Notes: generated by a model not told the origin, from the sequence alone. A DNA stretch of 64,000 nt from Microbacterium sp. Nx66 (GCF_904066215.1 NZ_LR880474.1:806001-870000); one strand, 5' to 3'; shown: positions 33,336-42,710, counted from the first letter of the stretch. A program made the numbers and translations.

Positions 33336-33821
33336 GTGGCTGACATCCAGGACTCCACCGAAAACCTCCAGAACTTCTCGACGTCGACCCCGGAGACCGA
33401 CGCGGTCGAGGCGGCTCCCCGCCCCGTGCTGAGCGTCCCCGGCGCCGCTGTCGGCCGTCGCAAGCAGGCCATCGCCCGCGTGCGTCTGGTCCCCGGCTCG
33501 GGCACCATCACGGTCAACGGCCGTACGCTCGAGGACTACTTCCCGAACAAGCTGCACCAGCAGCTGATCAACGACCCGTTCACCGCGCTGAACCTCGCCG
33601 GTGCGTACGACGTGATCGCCCGCATCTCGGGTGGTGGCGACTCCGGCCAGGCCGGCGCCCTGCGTCTCGGCATCGCGCGTGCCCTCAACGGCATCGACGC
33701 GGAGAACAACCGTCCGACCCTGAAGAAGGCCGGCTTCCTCTCGCGCGACGCTCGCGTCAAGGAGCGCAAGAAGGCCGGACTCAAGAAGGCCCGTAAGGCG
33801 CCTCAGTACTCGAAGCGTTAA
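33336..33821 (+). CDS. rpsI: 30S ribosomal protein S9
   Basis: Small-subunit ribosomal protein of 161 residues. The C-terminal 125 residues form the S9 domain ([20 protein letters not shown], then NGRTLEDYF and [20 protein letters not shown]), ending in the canonical [12 protein letters not shown] tail that reaches the P-site tRNA. An acidic N-terminal extension of about 35 residues ([20 protein letters not shown]) is typical of actinobacteria. The GTG start has AAGGA 8 nt upstream. Confidence 0.98.
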   Translation: MADIQDSTENLQNFSTSTPETDAVEAAPRPVLSVPGAAVGRRKQAIARVRLVPGSGTITVNGRTLEDYFPNKLHQQLINDPFTALNLAGAYDVIARISGGGDSGQAGALRLGIARALNGIDAENNRPTLKKAGFLSRDARVKERKKAGLKKARKAPQYSKR

Positions 33822-33835
33822 GGTCCACTGCTCCG

Positions 33836-35194
33836 ATGCCGATCTTTGGCACGGACGGCGTGCGAGGACTCGCCAATGGCATCCTCACCGCCGACCTGGC
33901 GCTCACCCTGGCCCAGGCGACTGCTGTCGTCCTGGGCCAGGGCCGTACGGCGGAGGCTCGCAAAGCCGAAGGCAAGCGACTCACCGCCGTCGTCGCCCGT
34001 GACCCCCGGGTCTCCGGGCACTTCCTGACCGCTGCCGTCGCCGCGGGCCTCGCCTCTTCCGGAGTCGACGTCCTCGAGGCCGGGGTCATCCCCACGCCGG
34101 CTCTGGCGTTCCTCGTGGCGGATCGCGATGCGGACTTCGGCGTGATGATCTCCGCCTCGCACAATGCGGCGCCCGACAACGGGATCAAGATCTTCGCCCG
34201 CGGCGGACGCAAGCTCCCCGACGTCGTCGAGCAGCGCATCGAGGAAGCCATGCATGGCGAGATGCTGCGCCCGACCGGTGCCGGCGTCGGTCGCATCGAC
34301 CGTTTCTCCGATGCGGAGGACCGCTACGTCGTCCACCTGCTCGGCTCGCTGCCGCACCGCCTCGAGGGCGTTCACGTCGTGCTCGACTGCGCCCATGGCG
34401 CCGCTTCCGGGGTGTCTCCCGAGACGTTCCGCGACGCCGGCGCCGAGGTCACCGTGATCGGTGCCGACCCCGACGGCTGGAACATCAACGACGGCGTAGG
34501 CTCCACCCACCTCGACAACCTGGCCGAAGCCGTCGTCCGGCTCGGCGCCGACGTGGGCATCGCCCATGACGGCGACGCCGACCGCTGCCTCGCGGTGGAC
34601 GCGCAGGGCAACGTCGTGGACGGCGATCAGATCATGGCGATCCTGGCGCTGTCGATGAAGGAGCGCGGCCGTCTCACCGACGACACGCTCGTCGCGACGG
34701 TCATGAGCAATCTGGGTCTGCACGTCGCGATGCGCGAGCACGGCATCACAGTGCGCCAGACGGCCGTCGGCGACCGCTACGTGCTCGAGGACATGAACGA
34801 GGGCGGGTACGCGCTCGGCGGCGAGCAGTCCGGACACGTCATCATGAGCGAGTACGCGACCACGGGGGACGGCCTGCTCACAGGTCTCCATCTCGTGGCC
34901 GAGATGGCGCGGCAGGGCAAGTCCCTCGCAGAGCTCGCATCGGTCATGACGGTCTACCCGCAGCTGCTGATCAACGTCCGCGACGTCGACAAGGATCGCG
35001 TCGCCGAGGACGAGGTCGTGCAGCAGGCGGTGCGCGATGTCGAGGCTGAACTCGGCGACACCGGGCGCGTGCTGCTGCGCAAGTCCGGCACCGAGCCGCT
35101 CGTGCGGGTCATGGTCGAGGCCGCCGACTCCGAGTCGGCCCGGACCTACGCGGAACGTCTCGCGGCGGTCGTGCAGGAGCGCCTCGCGCTCTAA
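33836..35194 (+). CDS. glmM: Phosphoglucosamine mutase
   Basis: Interconverts glucosamine-6-phosphate and glucosamine-1-phosphate on the way to UDP-GlcNAc and peptidoglycan; 452 residues. [15 protein letters not shown] starts the protein; the phosphoserine loop is [14 protein letters not shown], the metal loop DGDADRCL, the sugar loop GGEQSGHVI and the phosphate loop [14 protein letters not shown]. It lies 14 bases after rpsI, probably in the same transcript; glmS, the preceding enzyme of the pathway, is at 40770. No ribosome binding site is obvious. Confidence 0.98.
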   Translation: MPIFGTDGVRGLANGILTADLALTLAQATAVVLGQGRTAEARKAEGKRLTAVVARDPRVSGHFLTAAVAAGLASSGVDVLEAGVIPTPALAFLVADRDADFGVMISASHNAAPDNGIKIFARGGRKLPDVVEQRIEEAMHGEMLRPTGAGVGRIDRFSDAEDRYVVHLLGSLPHRLEGVHVVLDCAHGAASGVSPETFRDAGAEVTVIGADPDGWNINDGVGSTHLDNLAEAVVRLGADVGIAHDGDADRCLAVDAQGNVVDGDQIMAILALSMKERGRLTDDTLVATVMSNLGLHVAMREHGITVRQTAVGDRYVLEDMNEGGYALGGEQSGHVIMSEYATTGDGLLTGLHLVAEMARQGKSLAELASVMTVYPQLLINVRDVDKDRVAEDEVVQQAVRDVEAELGDTGRVLLRKSGTEPLVRVMVEAADSESARTYAERLAAVVQERLAL

Positions 35195-35261
35195 GACCGC
35201 CGTCTCCGAACCGGTCGGTCGCCTCGGCGGCCGGCCGGTTCGTCGTCTCCGGAGGCCGCGT

Positions 35262-36713
35262 TCAGCGGGCGGCGCAGAGGCGGCTCGTGGTCCCCTCGGC
35301 CAGCGTCGCCGTGGGGCAGTCATCGAGGGCCAGTCGCGGTGCCTCGGTCATCGACGGCGCATCCTGCAGGCCGAGATGCGCGCCGGTGAGCACCACCAGC
35401 GGCACCGCCCAGCCCCAGCGCTCCGCGGCGACCCATTCGACGTCGTTCTCCTCGACCCAGGCCCGCAGCGGCTCGACGTCGGCCCGCTGCTGGGCGAGTG
35501 TCAGCCCGGGGGACGTGACGGTGCCTGCGACGTGCAGCACCGCGCCCGCCGCGACGATCATCGCGACCAGGGCCGCCGCGACGGTCCCGCCGAGCCGCCA
35601 CGCGCGTCGCTCGGGAAGCCGCGGGACCGCCCAGACCGCGACGGCGGCGAGGACCGGGAAGAAGGCGAGGATCCCCGGCGCGGGATGCCGGACCCACAGC
35701 GGCAGACGCGAGGCGGTCGCCCACCAGGTCACGAAGGCGAGGGCGCCGACGACGGCGGCGAGTGCGTAGGCGATGACCACACGTTCCTCTTCCGTCGCGA
35801 TGCGCCAGCGACGGGCGACGCCGAGCGTCACCAGTGCGAGGGTGAGGACAGCGCCGAGGAGCGCGACGGCGGGCGGCAGCGACCAGGAGTCGGCGAGCGT
35901 GCCGAGCTTCTGCAGCACCGTCGTCGCGGCGTCGGCCTGGCCGCCGCTGCGCACGAAGCGGACGAACGCGCGCAGGTGCTCCACGAATCCGGCCGGGCCG
36001 AGAGCGAGGAGCGCCCCCAGCTCGAACAGGGCCGTCGGCACCGCCGAGAGGAGGAGCGGCAGCCAGGCGCGGCGCAGGGCGTCGCGGACGCGCGCCCATC
36101 CGTGGCCATCGGCGAGGACCCACAGCGCGACGGCGTAGGCAGGGAGGGCGAGCGCGGCGATGAGCTTGGCCTGCACTGCGAGACCGACGAGAAGCCCCGC
36201 GAGCCAGGCGCGTCGCGGGAGCACGGCGAGAGCCCAGACCAGGAGCGCCGCGGCGGGGATCTCACCCAGCAGGTCGGCGGGCCCCTGGATGGGGGAGACG
36301 CCGGCGCTGGCGGTGAACGCCAGGGGGACCGCGACGGCGAGAAGTGCCGCCCACCGCCCGCCGATACGACGGCCGAGGACCGCGAGTCCAGCGAGGAGCA
36401 GCAGCCAGAAGGCGAGCGGCACGAGCCGGCCGGCGAGCACCGGGTCCATGCCGGTCGCCAGGAGCGCCGCGACCGGGAGGAGCACGACGGGGCCCGTGGA
36501 GATGCGGGGGTCGAACGGCGTGATCGTCGAGCCGGACAGGGCGCCGTCACTGGCGTATCCGAGCCCGGCGAGGAGGTTGCGGGGCACGGTCAGATTGAAC
36601 GCCTCGTCCTCCCAGAAACGGGACACCGTGAGGCTGTGCCAGGCGAGGACGACGTGGCCGATCACGAGGGCGGCGGCCGCCACCCAGAAGAGGGCCGTGC
36701 GCAGCCGGCTCAT
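35262..36713 (-). CDS. Polytopic membrane glycosyltransferase (GT39/ArnT-like)
   Basis: 483 residues with about ten to twelve hydrophobic segments. The first extracellular loop carries RFWEDEAFNLTVPRNLLAG, with the Asp-Glu pair typical of polyprenyl-phosphate-sugar-dependent transferases of the GT39/GT83/ArnT group. Such enzymes move a sugar from a lipid carrier to an acceptor outside the cell. Its ATG overlaps the stop of the upstream GT2 gene by 4 bp, pairing it with the enzyme likely to make the lipid-linked donor. The acceptor (teichoic acid, capsule, protein) is unknown. Confidence 0.8.
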   Translation of the reverse strand: MSRLRTALFWVAAAALVIGHVVLAWHSLTVSRFWEDEAFNLTVPRNLLAGLGYASDGALSGSTITPFDPRISTGPVVLLPVAALLATGMDPVLAGRLVPLAFWLLLLAGLAVLGRRIGGRWAALLAVAVPLAFTASAGVSPIQGPADLLGEIPAAALLVWALAVLPRRAWLAGLLVGLAVQAKLIAALALPAYAVALWVLADGHGWARVRDALRRAWLPLLLSAVPTALFELGALLALGPAGFVEHLRAFVRFVRSGGQADAATTVLQKLGTLADSWSLPPAVALLGAVLTLALVTLGVARRWRIATEEERVVIAYALAAVVGALAFVTWWATASRLPLWVRHPAPGILAFFPVLAAVAVWAVPRLPERRAWRLGGTVAAALVAMIVAAGAVLHVAGTVTSPGLTLAQQRADVEPLRAWVEENDVEWVAAERWGWAVPLVVLTGAHLGLQDAPSMTEAPRLALDDCPTATLAEGTTSRLCAAR

Positions 36714-37495
36714 CGGCGCACGGGCTCCGGACGACGGACGGCGCGGAGCGGAGCGGACGGACGCAGCGAGAGGAGCCAGGCCTCGCTGAGGGCGGAGCGC
36801 ACGAAGACGCGCAAGCGCTTCGGTGGCAGGGGGAGCCCGCCGCCACGGCCCCACATGGTGCCGGTGCTGGAGGCACCGCGGCGCGGGATGCTGGCGACGC
36901 GGACGTAGCGCACGCGGAAACCGCCCCGGGCCTCGGCGAGCGAGAAGTGCACGTGCGGCACCGTCGCGTCCGCGGGCACCGCCTCGACCAGGACACGCAG
37001 AGCCTCGGGACGGTAGGCGCGCAGGGGCGTGTTCACGTCCGGGATGCGGCGACCCGCTGCGACGGCGATGAGGAGGCCGACCGCGCCGGTGAGCGTCTTG
37101 CGGTACCAGGGATCGGTGCGTCCGTCTCGCACGCCGTGCACGACGTCGGCCTGCTCGTCGGTGAGCGCACGCAGCAGCCGGGGGAAGTCGGCGCCGTGGA
37201 ACTGCCCGTCACCGTCGACGTGCACGAGCGCGTCCGGGTCTGCGGCGAGTCCGGCGCGATAGGCCGCGAGGGCGGTCGGCCCGTGTCCGCGGTTGGTCGC
37301 CTGCACGATGACGGTGGCGTCGGCGACGTCGTCGAACACGGTCGCGGTGGCGTCCGTCGAACGATCGTCGGCGATGTGGAAGGAGACCTCGTCGGCCAGA
37401 GGCTCGACCGCCGACCGGATCTCGTCGATGAAGCCCCGGATGCCCTCCACCTCGTTGTAGGCGGGCATGACGATGGCGAGGTGGCGGAGAGTCAC
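36710..37495 (-). CDS. Family 2 glycosyltransferase (polyprenyl-phosphate sugar synthase type)
   Basis: 261-residue GT-A enzyme with LAIVMPAYNEVEGIRGFIDE at the start, DDRSTDATATVF, and the metal-binding DxD as HVDGDGQFHGADF near residue 95. It resembles DPM synthase/GtrB-like enzymes that transfer a sugar from a nucleotide donor to a polyprenyl phosphate, but lacks the C-terminal membrane helices of GtrB. The GTG start follows AAGGA by 5 nt. The gene is divergent from gtrA and overlaps the membrane glycosyltransferase. Confidence 0.85.
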   Translation of the reverse strand: MTLRHLAIVMPAYNEVEGIRGFIDEIRSAVEPLADEVSFHIADDRSTDATATVFDDVADATVIVQATNRGHGPTALAAYRAGLAADPDALVHVDGDGQFHGADFPRLLRALTDEQADVVHGVRDGRTDPWYRKTLTGAVGLLIAVAAGRRIPDVNTPLRAYRPEALRVLVEAVPADATVPHVHFSLAEARGGFRVRYVRVASIPRRGASSTGTMWGRGGGLPLPPKRLRVFVRSALSEAWLLSLRPSAPLRAVRRPEPVRR

Positions 37496-37549
37496 GGAGT
37501 CCTTGCGGTGGCGGGCTGCAGAGGTGTCAGCCAGTAGCCTAGTTGAGCC

Positions 37550-37996
37550 ATGAATCCTCCCTCCCGACTGCGTCGCCTCGCCGGCGTGGGCAGCCGCTTC
37601 CTCGTGGTCGGGGCGCTGAGCACCCTGATCGAGGTCGGCGTCTTCAACCTCCTCGTCTACGCCTGGGGGTGGGACGTCGTCGCAGCGAAGATCGTGGCCT
37701 CGCTCGTCGCCCTCATCAACGCGTACATCGGCAACCGCGAATGGACCTTCCGCCACCGCGATCGCCGGGGACGGGCCGCGGAGGTCGCCCTGTTCCTCGC
37801 GACCAACGCCGTGTGCACCGCGCTCGGGGCCGCGCTCGTGTGGGTCGGCGTCGAAGCGGTCGGCGGCATCCTCGGCCGCACGCCCGGAGCCGTGGCGGTC
37901 AACCTCGTGAACCTCGTCAGCATCGTCATCGTCGTGCTGCTGCGCTTCGTGCTCTACCACTCGATCGTCTTCCGGGTCGCGTCGCCGAAGGCCTGA
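37550..37996 (+). CDS. GtrA family membrane protein (lipid-linked sugar flippase type)
   Basis: 148 residues with four membrane helices (VGALSTLIEVGVFNLLVYA and three more) and the conserved NREWTFRHRDRRG loop of GtrA proteins. GtrA family members are thought to flip polyprenyl-phosphate sugars across the membrane. With the GT2 and the membrane glycosyltransferase on the other side of a 54-base divergent gap it makes up a plausible three-part glycan-decoration module. A TAGCCT box lies 9 nt before the ATG. Confidence 0.85.
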   Translation: MNPPSRLRRLAGVGSRFLVVGALSTLIEVGVFNLLVYAWGWDVVAAKIVASLVALINAYIGNREWTFRHRDRRGRAAEVALFLATNAVCTALGAALVWVGVEAVGGILGRTPGAVAVNLVNLVSIVIVVLLRFVLYHSIVFRVASPKA

Positions 37997-38015
37997 GCGG
38001 CCGACGGGGTCGGCG

Positions 38016-38894
38016 TCAGGCACGGGCGGTGGTGCGCTTCTTCGGGGCGCTCTTCCTGCCCCACCCGCGTCCGAACTTCGCGGTGACCCTGGTGGAGGGG
38101 CTGCCGTCGAGTTCGTGGGTCGAGCCGTAGGTGTGCGCCCCGTAGCCGTAGCTGTCCGGTCCCTTCGTCGGCAGCATGGTGACCACGACGCCCAGCATCT
38201 GCACGCCGGCGTTCTCGAGAGCGCGGACGGCGCCCGAGAGCTCCTGCTTCTTGGTCTTCCCCGAGGCGGCGGCGAGGATGACACCGCGCGTCTTGGTCCC
38301 GAGGACCGCCGCGTCGGTCACCAGGAGCAGCGGCGGGGCGTCGATCAGGACATAGTCGAAGTACTCGCCCAGCGCCTGGAGCACGTCGTCCATCGCCGAC
38401 GAACCGAGCAGCTCACTGGGGTTCGGCGGAACCTGTCCGCTGGGGAGGACGTAGAGGTCGTTGCGACCCCACTTCTGGAGGGCGTCCGCCACGTCCATCC
38501 GGCCGATCAGCACATCGGTGAGACCGGCGCCACCCTCGAGGCCCATGTAGTCGGCGACGCGGGGAAGGCGGAGGTCGCCGTCGAGGAGGGCGACGCGCGC
38601 GCCGGTCTCCGCGAGGGCGATCGCCAGGTTCGCGGTCGTAGTCGACTTGCCCTCGCCGGGGCCCGCGCTGGAGACGACGAAGATGCGCGGTCCGCTGTCG
38701 AGGTTCAGGAACTGCAGGTTCGTCCGCAGGCTCCGGAAGGACTCCGCGCGGGGGCTTCGCGGATCGGCGTGCACGATCAACGGACGCTTCGGTGCCTCCG
38801 GGTCGAAGGCGATGCCGCCGAGCACCGGGCGGTCGGTGAGCGCCTCGATGTCATGCAGGGTGTGGATGCGGTTGTCCAGCACGGTGCGCAGCAT
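38016..38894 (-). CDS. BY-type tyrosine kinase catalytic domain, lacking the usual Wzz/membrane part
   Basis: 292 residues. All kinase motifs are present: Walker A SAGPGEGKST (76-85), Walker A' ALLDGDLR with Asp105/Asp107, Walker B YVLIDAPP with Asp185, and a C-terminal Tyr cluster (YGYGAHTYGS, 249-257) for autophosphorylation. Homologues in this group normally start with a Wzz chain-length domain and two membrane helices, about 180-200 further residues. Here the reading frame begins at LRTVLDNRIHTL, the segment that follows the second helix in intact proteins, right where ppx sequence begins. It may be a remnant, a soluble kinase using a separate membrane activator, or a product of an assembly error. 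ATG 38894 is an in-frame start. Confidence 0.75.
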   Translation of the reverse strand: MLRTVLDNRIHTLHDIEALTDRPVLGGIAFDPEAPKRPLIVHADPRSPRAESFRSLRTNLQFLNLDSGPRIFVVSSAGPGEGKSTTTANLAIALAETGARVALLDGDLRLPRVADYMGLEGGAGLTDVLIGRMDVADALQKWGRNDLYVLPSGQVPPNPSELLGSSAMDDVLQALGEYFDYVLIDAPPLLLVTDAAVLGTKTRGVILAAASGKTKKQELSGAVRALENAGVQMLGVVVTMLPTKGPDSYGYGAHTYGSTHELDGSPSTRVTAKFGRGWGRKSAPKKRTTARA

Positions 38895-39723
38895 GCAGCG
38901 ACACCGCGGCCGCCACGATCTGGAACGTCCGGTCGGGCGTGATCCCCGGGAGCTCCTGGCGCGCCGAGGCGGGAAGGCGCGCGAGCCGCGGGATCCACGA
39001 CCCGAGCGCCTCGCGGGGGAGCAGCATCCGCTCGATACCCGACCAGCCGGGGACGGGATAGCCGACCAACCGTGCGAGCGAACGGATCGCCTTGGAGGAC
39101 CCCACGACGTGGTCCGGACGGGGGAGGGCATGGAACCGGGGGACGACCACGTCGAGAGTCGCTGCGGCGTGTGCCCGCAGCCGCTCCACATCGTCCTCAC
39201 CCGGCGGATCCTGCGGGAGGAACTGCACCGTCATGCGCCCGGCTCCGAGCGGCACGGAGGCGGCGACGTCCGGCACCTCCTCGGCGCCCGCGGCGATCTC
39301 CAGGGAGCCGCCGCCGATGTCGAGGAGCAGCAGCTGGCCGGCGGACCACCCGAACCAGCGCCGCACCGCGAGGAAGGTGAGCGCGGCCTCGGTCTCCCCG
39401 TCGAGCACCTGGAGCGGCTGACCCAGGACGGCCTCGATGCGCGCGATCACCTCGGCTCCGTTGCGGGCATCGCGCACGGCGCTCGTGGCCGTGGCGAGGA
39501 GCGCGTCCACGCGTTCCGCCTCCGCCACCCGGCGGGCCTGCGCGACAGCGGTCTCCAGGGCCTGCACGCCGTCCTCCGCGATCGCCCCGTCCGGTGTGAG
39601 GTACCGCATGAGGCGCAGCACGGTCCGGTCGCTCGTGGTCGCGAGCGGTCGTCCGCCCGGGCGCACGTCGGCGGCGAGCATGTGGACGGTGTTGGATCCG
39701 ATGTCGAGGACTCCCAGGCGCAC
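38851..39723 (-). CDS. Ppx/GppA family phosphatase, C-terminally truncated
   Basis: 290 residues. The N-terminus VRLGVLDIGSNTVHML is the phosphate-1 motif of the ASKHA-fold exopolyphosphatase/pppGpp phosphatase family; LLLDIGGGSLEI is the phosphate-2 motif, and TATSAVRDARN lies between. Family members in actinobacteria continue about 25-45 residues beyond LPGITPDRTFQIVAAAV with a conserved tail. Here the last 12 or so residues (AAHRAGQPHPHPA) read out of frame through kinase-gene sequence, so the native end is lost. The overlap with the kinase frame is 44 bp. The GTG start has a -10 box TATCCT 6 nt upstream (39735-39730). Confidence 0.8.
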   Translation of the reverse strand: MRLGVLDIGSNTVHMLAADVRPGGRPLATTSDRTVLRLMRYLTPDGAIAEDGVQALETAVAQARRVAEAERVDALLATATSAVRDARNGAEVIARIEAVLGQPLQVLDGETEAALTFLAVRRWFGWSAGQLLLLDIGGGSLEIAAGAEEVPDVAASVPLGAGRMTVQFLPQDPPGEDDVERLRAHAAATLDVVVPRFHALPRPDHVVGSSKAIRSLARLVGYPVPGWSGIERMLLPREALGSWIPRLARLPASARQELPGITPDRTFQIVAAAVSLHAAHRAGQPHPHPA

Positions 39724-39729
39724 GGGATG

Positions 39730-39753
39730 AGGATACTCGCGCGCGGTTACGAT
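39730..39753. promoter_or_regulatory. Divergent leaderless -10 boxes of ppx and coaA
   Basis: On the minus strand TATCCT (39735-39730) ends 6 nt before the ppx GTG at 39723. On the plus strand TACGAT (39748-39753) ends 7 nt before GTG 39761 of coaA. The two boxes are 12 bases apart, so polymerase at one promoter would cover the other. Confidence 0.5.
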
Positions 39754-39760
39754 GGACGAC

Positions 39761-40705
39761 GTGACCACCGCCGACCCCACGCTGCCGCTGTCGCCGTACC
39801 GGGAGATCGGGCGCGCGGAGTGGGCGCGTCTCGCCGCCGGACTCGACCAGCCCCTGACCGAGACCGAGGTCGTGGAGCTGCGGGGGATCGGCGATCGTCT
39901 CGACCTCACCGAGGTCCGTGAGGTGTACCTCCCGTTGAGCCGGCTGCTGAGCCTGTACGCGAGCGCGACGAAGCAGCTCGGTGCGGCCACCTCGTCGTTC
40001 CTCCAGGAGGACGACACGACCACGCCCTTCGTCGTCGGTGTCGCCGGCTCCGTGGCCGTGGGCAAGTCGACCATCGCCCGGCTCCTCCGCGAGCTGATGA
40101 GCCGGTGGCCGGGGACGCCGCGCGTGGAGCTGGTGACGACGGACGGCTTCCTCTACCCGAACGCCGAGCTGGAGCGCCGGGGCCTCATGGACCGCAAGGG
40201 CTTCCCGGAGTCGTACGACCGCCGGGCGCTGATCGAGTTCCTCACGGAGGTCAAGAGCGGAGCGCCCGAGGTGCGGGCGCCGTTCTACTCCCACATGCGC
40301 TACGACATCGTGCCGGACGCGCACGTCGTGGTGCGCCGCCCCGACGTCGTGATCGTCGAGGGGCTCAACGTCCTGCAGCCTCCGCCCGCGCCGAACGACG
40401 TCGCCGTCAGCGACCTCTTCGACTTCTCGATCTTCGTGGACGCCGACACCGCGCACATCGAGAAGTGGTACGTCGACCGGTTCCTCGCGCTGCGGCAGGG
40501 GGCCTTCAGCAACCCGTCGTCCTACTTCAACGTGTTCGCGCACCTCACCGACGAGGAGGCGATCACCACCGCACTGGGATATTGGAACGAGATCAACATG
40601 CCGAACCTCGTCGAGAACGTCATGCCCACGCGGCACCGCGCGCGGCTGGTTCTGCGCAAGGGCGCGGATCACGACGTGGAGAGCGTGCTGCTGCGCAAGC
40701 TCTGA
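39761..40705 (+). CDS. coaA: Type I pantothenate kinase
   Basis: First enzyme of coenzyme A synthesis, 314 residues. The P-loop is [16 protein letters not shown] near residue 90, followed by [33 protein letters not shown], the pantothenate-site and family signature, and [12 protein letters not shown] 39761 is chosen because the -10 box overlaps the ATG at 39752; the ATG would add three residues. Confidence 0.96.
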   Translation: MTTADPTLPLSPYREIGRAEWARLAAGLDQPLTETEVVELRGIGDRLDLTEVREVYLPLSRLLSLYASATKQLGAATSSFLQEDDTTTPFVVGVAGSVAVGKSTIARLLRELMSRWPGTPRVELVTTDGFLYPNAELERRGLMDRKGFPESYDRRALIEFLTEVKSGAPEVRAPFYSHMRYDIVPDAHVVVRRPDVVIVEGLNVLQPPPAPNDVAVSDLFDFSIFVDADTAHIEKWYVDRFLALRQGAFSNPSSYFNVFAHLTDEEAITTALGYWNEINMPNLVENVMPTRHRARLVLRKGADHDVESVLLRKL

Positions 40706-40756
40706 GGCGCCCTGGCGGACGTCCTATTGTTCGGACGACTCGCAAAAATTCCCGCT

Positions 40757-40762
40757 TACCCT
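40757..40762 (+). promoter_or_regulatory. -10 box of glmS (leaderless type)
   Basis: TACCCT ends 7 nt before the glmS ATG at 40770. Confidence 0.4.
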
Positions 40763-40769
40763 TATCCCC

Positions 40770-42617
40770 ATGTGTGGAATCGTCGGATACGTGGGCCCGC
40801 GGCCCAGCCAGGACATCCTTCTCGCCGGCCTCGCCCGGCTCGAGTACCGCGGCTATGACTCCGCGGGCATCGCCGTGATCGACGGCGAGGGAACGCTGGG
40901 CATGCGCAAGAAGGCGGGCAAGCTCGCCATGCTTCGCGACTCGCTCGGCGATGCACCCCTCGCCGACGGCACGACCGGCATCGGTCACACCCGGTGGGCC
41001 ACGCACGGCGGCCCGACCGACGTCAACGCGCACCCGCACCTCGCCGACGACGACAAGCTCGCGGTGATCCACAACGGCATCATCGAGAACTTCGCCGCGC
41101 TGCGCGACGAACTCCTCGCCGACGGCGTCGCCTTCCGCAGCGAGACCGACACCGAGGTGGCCGCAGCTCTGCTCGGCCGCGAGTATGCCGGCAACGGGGG
41201 CGACCTGGCGCTCGCGTTCCGCGCCGTCGTCAACCGCCTCGAGGGCGCCTTCACGCTCCTCGCGATGCACCAGGACCACCCGGGTCTCGTCGTCGGCGCT
41301 CGCCGCAACTCGCCGCTCGTGATCGGCCTGGGCGAGGGGGAGAACTTCCTCGGCTCCGACGTCGCCGCCTTCGTGGAGCACACCCGCAAGGCCCTCGCGA
41401 TCGGTCAGGACCAGATCGTCTCGATCACCCCCGACGCGGTGACCGTGACCGACTTCGCCGGCACGCCCGTCGCCGCCGAGCCGTTCGACGTCTCGTGGGA
41501 CGCCGCCGCCGCCGAGAAGGGCGGATGGTCGAGCTTCATGGCCAAGGAGGTCGCGGAGCAGCCGGAAGCCGTCGCGAACACGATCCGCGGCCGCATCCGC
41601 GACGGTCAGGTCGTCATCCCGGAGCTGGACGGTCTCGACGACCTGTTCGTCGGCATCAACCGCGTCATCATCACCGCGTGCGGCACCGCGTCCTACGCGG
41701 CCCTCGTCGGCAAGTACGCGATCGAGCAGTGGGCGCGCGTGGCGGTCGACGTCGAGCTCGCCCACGAGTTCCGGTACCGCGACCCCGTCATCGGCGCGGA
41801 CACCCTCGTCGTCTCGATCAGCCAGTCCGGCGAGACCATGGACACCCTGATGGCCGTGAAGTACGCCCGGGAGCGCGGTGCCCGCACGCTGTCCGTCTGC
41901 AACACGCAGGGGGCGACGATCCCGCGCGAGTCCGACGCCGTCGTCTACACGCACGCCGGCCCGGAGGTCGCCGTCGCCTCGACCAAGGCGTTCTCCGCCC
42001 AGATCACGGCGCTGCTCCTGCTCGGCCTGCACATGGGACGAGTCCGCGGCGTCGTGGCCGACGCCTCGACCGATGTCGAGGAGCTCGCCGCGCTGCCGGA
42101 GAAGGTCGCGAAGGTGCTGGAGAGCGAGCACGAGCACGTGACCCAGCTCGCGGGCTGGATGGCCGACACCCGTTCGGTGCTCTTCCTCGGTCGCCACGTG
42201 GGCTACCCGATCGCGCTCGAGGGGGCGCTCAAGCTCAAGGAGATCTCCTACATCCATGCGGAGGGCTTCGCCGCCGGCGAGCTCAAGCACGGTCCGATCG
42301 CGCTGATCGAGCCGGGCCAGCCCGTGTTCGTGCTCGTGCCGTCGCCGCGGCACTCGGCACTCGTGCACTCCAAGGTCGTCTCCAACATCCAGGAGATTCG
42401 CGCCCGCGGTGCCCGCGTGATCGTGGTGGCGGAGGAGGGCGACGCCGCCGTGCTGCCCTTCGCCGACGAGGTCATCCACATCCCGCTCGCCGGCCCCATG
42501 TTCGAGCCGCTGCTGGCCGTCGTCCCGCTGCAGATCTTCGCGATGGCGCTGGCGACCGCGAAGGGCCTCGACGTGGACCAGCCGCGCAACCTCGCGAAGT
42601 CCGTCACGGTGGAGTGA
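40770..42617 (+). CDS. glmS: Glutamine-fructose-6-phosphate aminotransferase
   Basis: Makes glucosamine-6-phosphate from fructose-6-phosphate and glutamine; 615 residues. Cys2 (MCGIVGYVG) is the glutaminase nucleophile after removal of Met1; GHTRWATHG and NGIIEN belong to the N-terminal glutaminase domain. Two SIS sugar-isomerase domains follow (ITACGTASYAA, SISQSGETMDTL, then FLGRHVGYPIALEGALKLKE) and the protein ends in QPRNLAKSVTVE. Works with GlmM (33836) toward UDP-GlcNAc. A strong terminator follows 23 bases after the stop. Confidence 0.98.
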   Translation: MCGIVGYVGPRPSQDILLAGLARLEYRGYDSAGIAVIDGEGTLGMRKKAGKLAMLRDSLGDAPLADGTTGIGHTRWATHGGPTDVNAHPHLADDDKLAVIHNGIIENFAALRDELLADGVAFRSETDTEVAAALLGREYAGNGGDLALAFRAVVNRLEGAFTLLAMHQDHPGLVVGARRNSPLVIGLGEGENFLGSDVAAFVEHTRKALAIGQDQIVSITPDAVTVTDFAGTPVAAEPFDVSWDAAAAEKGGWSSFMAKEVAEQPEAVANTIRGRIRDGQVVIPELDGLDDLFVGINRVIITACGTASYAALVGKYAIEQWARVAVDVELAHEFRYRDPVIGADTLVVSISQSGETMDTLMAVKYARERGARTLSVCNTQGATIPRESDAVVYTHAGPEVAVASTKAFSAQITALLLLGLHMGRVRGVVADASTDVEELAALPEKVAKVLESEHEHVTQLAGWMADTRSVLFLGRHVGYPIALEGALKLKEISYIHAEGFAAGELKHGPIALIEPGQPVFVLVPSPRHSALVHSKVVSNIQEIRARGARVIVVAEEGDAAVLPFADEVIHIPLAGPMFEPLLAVVPLQIFAMALATAKGLDVDQPRNLAKSVTVE

Positions 42618-42640
42618 CCGCCGACCCACCCTGTTCTGTT

Positions 42641-42680
42641 CGCCCCACCCCTCTGCGTGCGCACGCAGAGGGGTGGGGCG
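42641..42680 (+). terminator. Terminator after glmS
   Basis: A perfect 18-bp stem (42641-42658 with 42663-42680) with a GCGC loop, followed by TTCGT. It is the longest perfect hairpin in the window. Confidence 0.85.
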
Positions 42681-42710
42681 TTCGTAACGGGGTGGGTGGG
42701 GAAGCCCGAG

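Noticed and set aside
36710..38284. A 524-codon frame joining the GT2 enzyme with upstream sequence antisense to gtrA
   Set aside because: Only the last 261 codons match a family; the upstream part is a shadow of gtrA, and GTG 37495 has a ribosome binding site.
38016..39200. A 394-codon version of the BY-kinase starting at 39200
   Set aside because: The first 102 codons are the ppx gene read in another frame and have shadow-type composition; the family match begins only at LRTVLDN.
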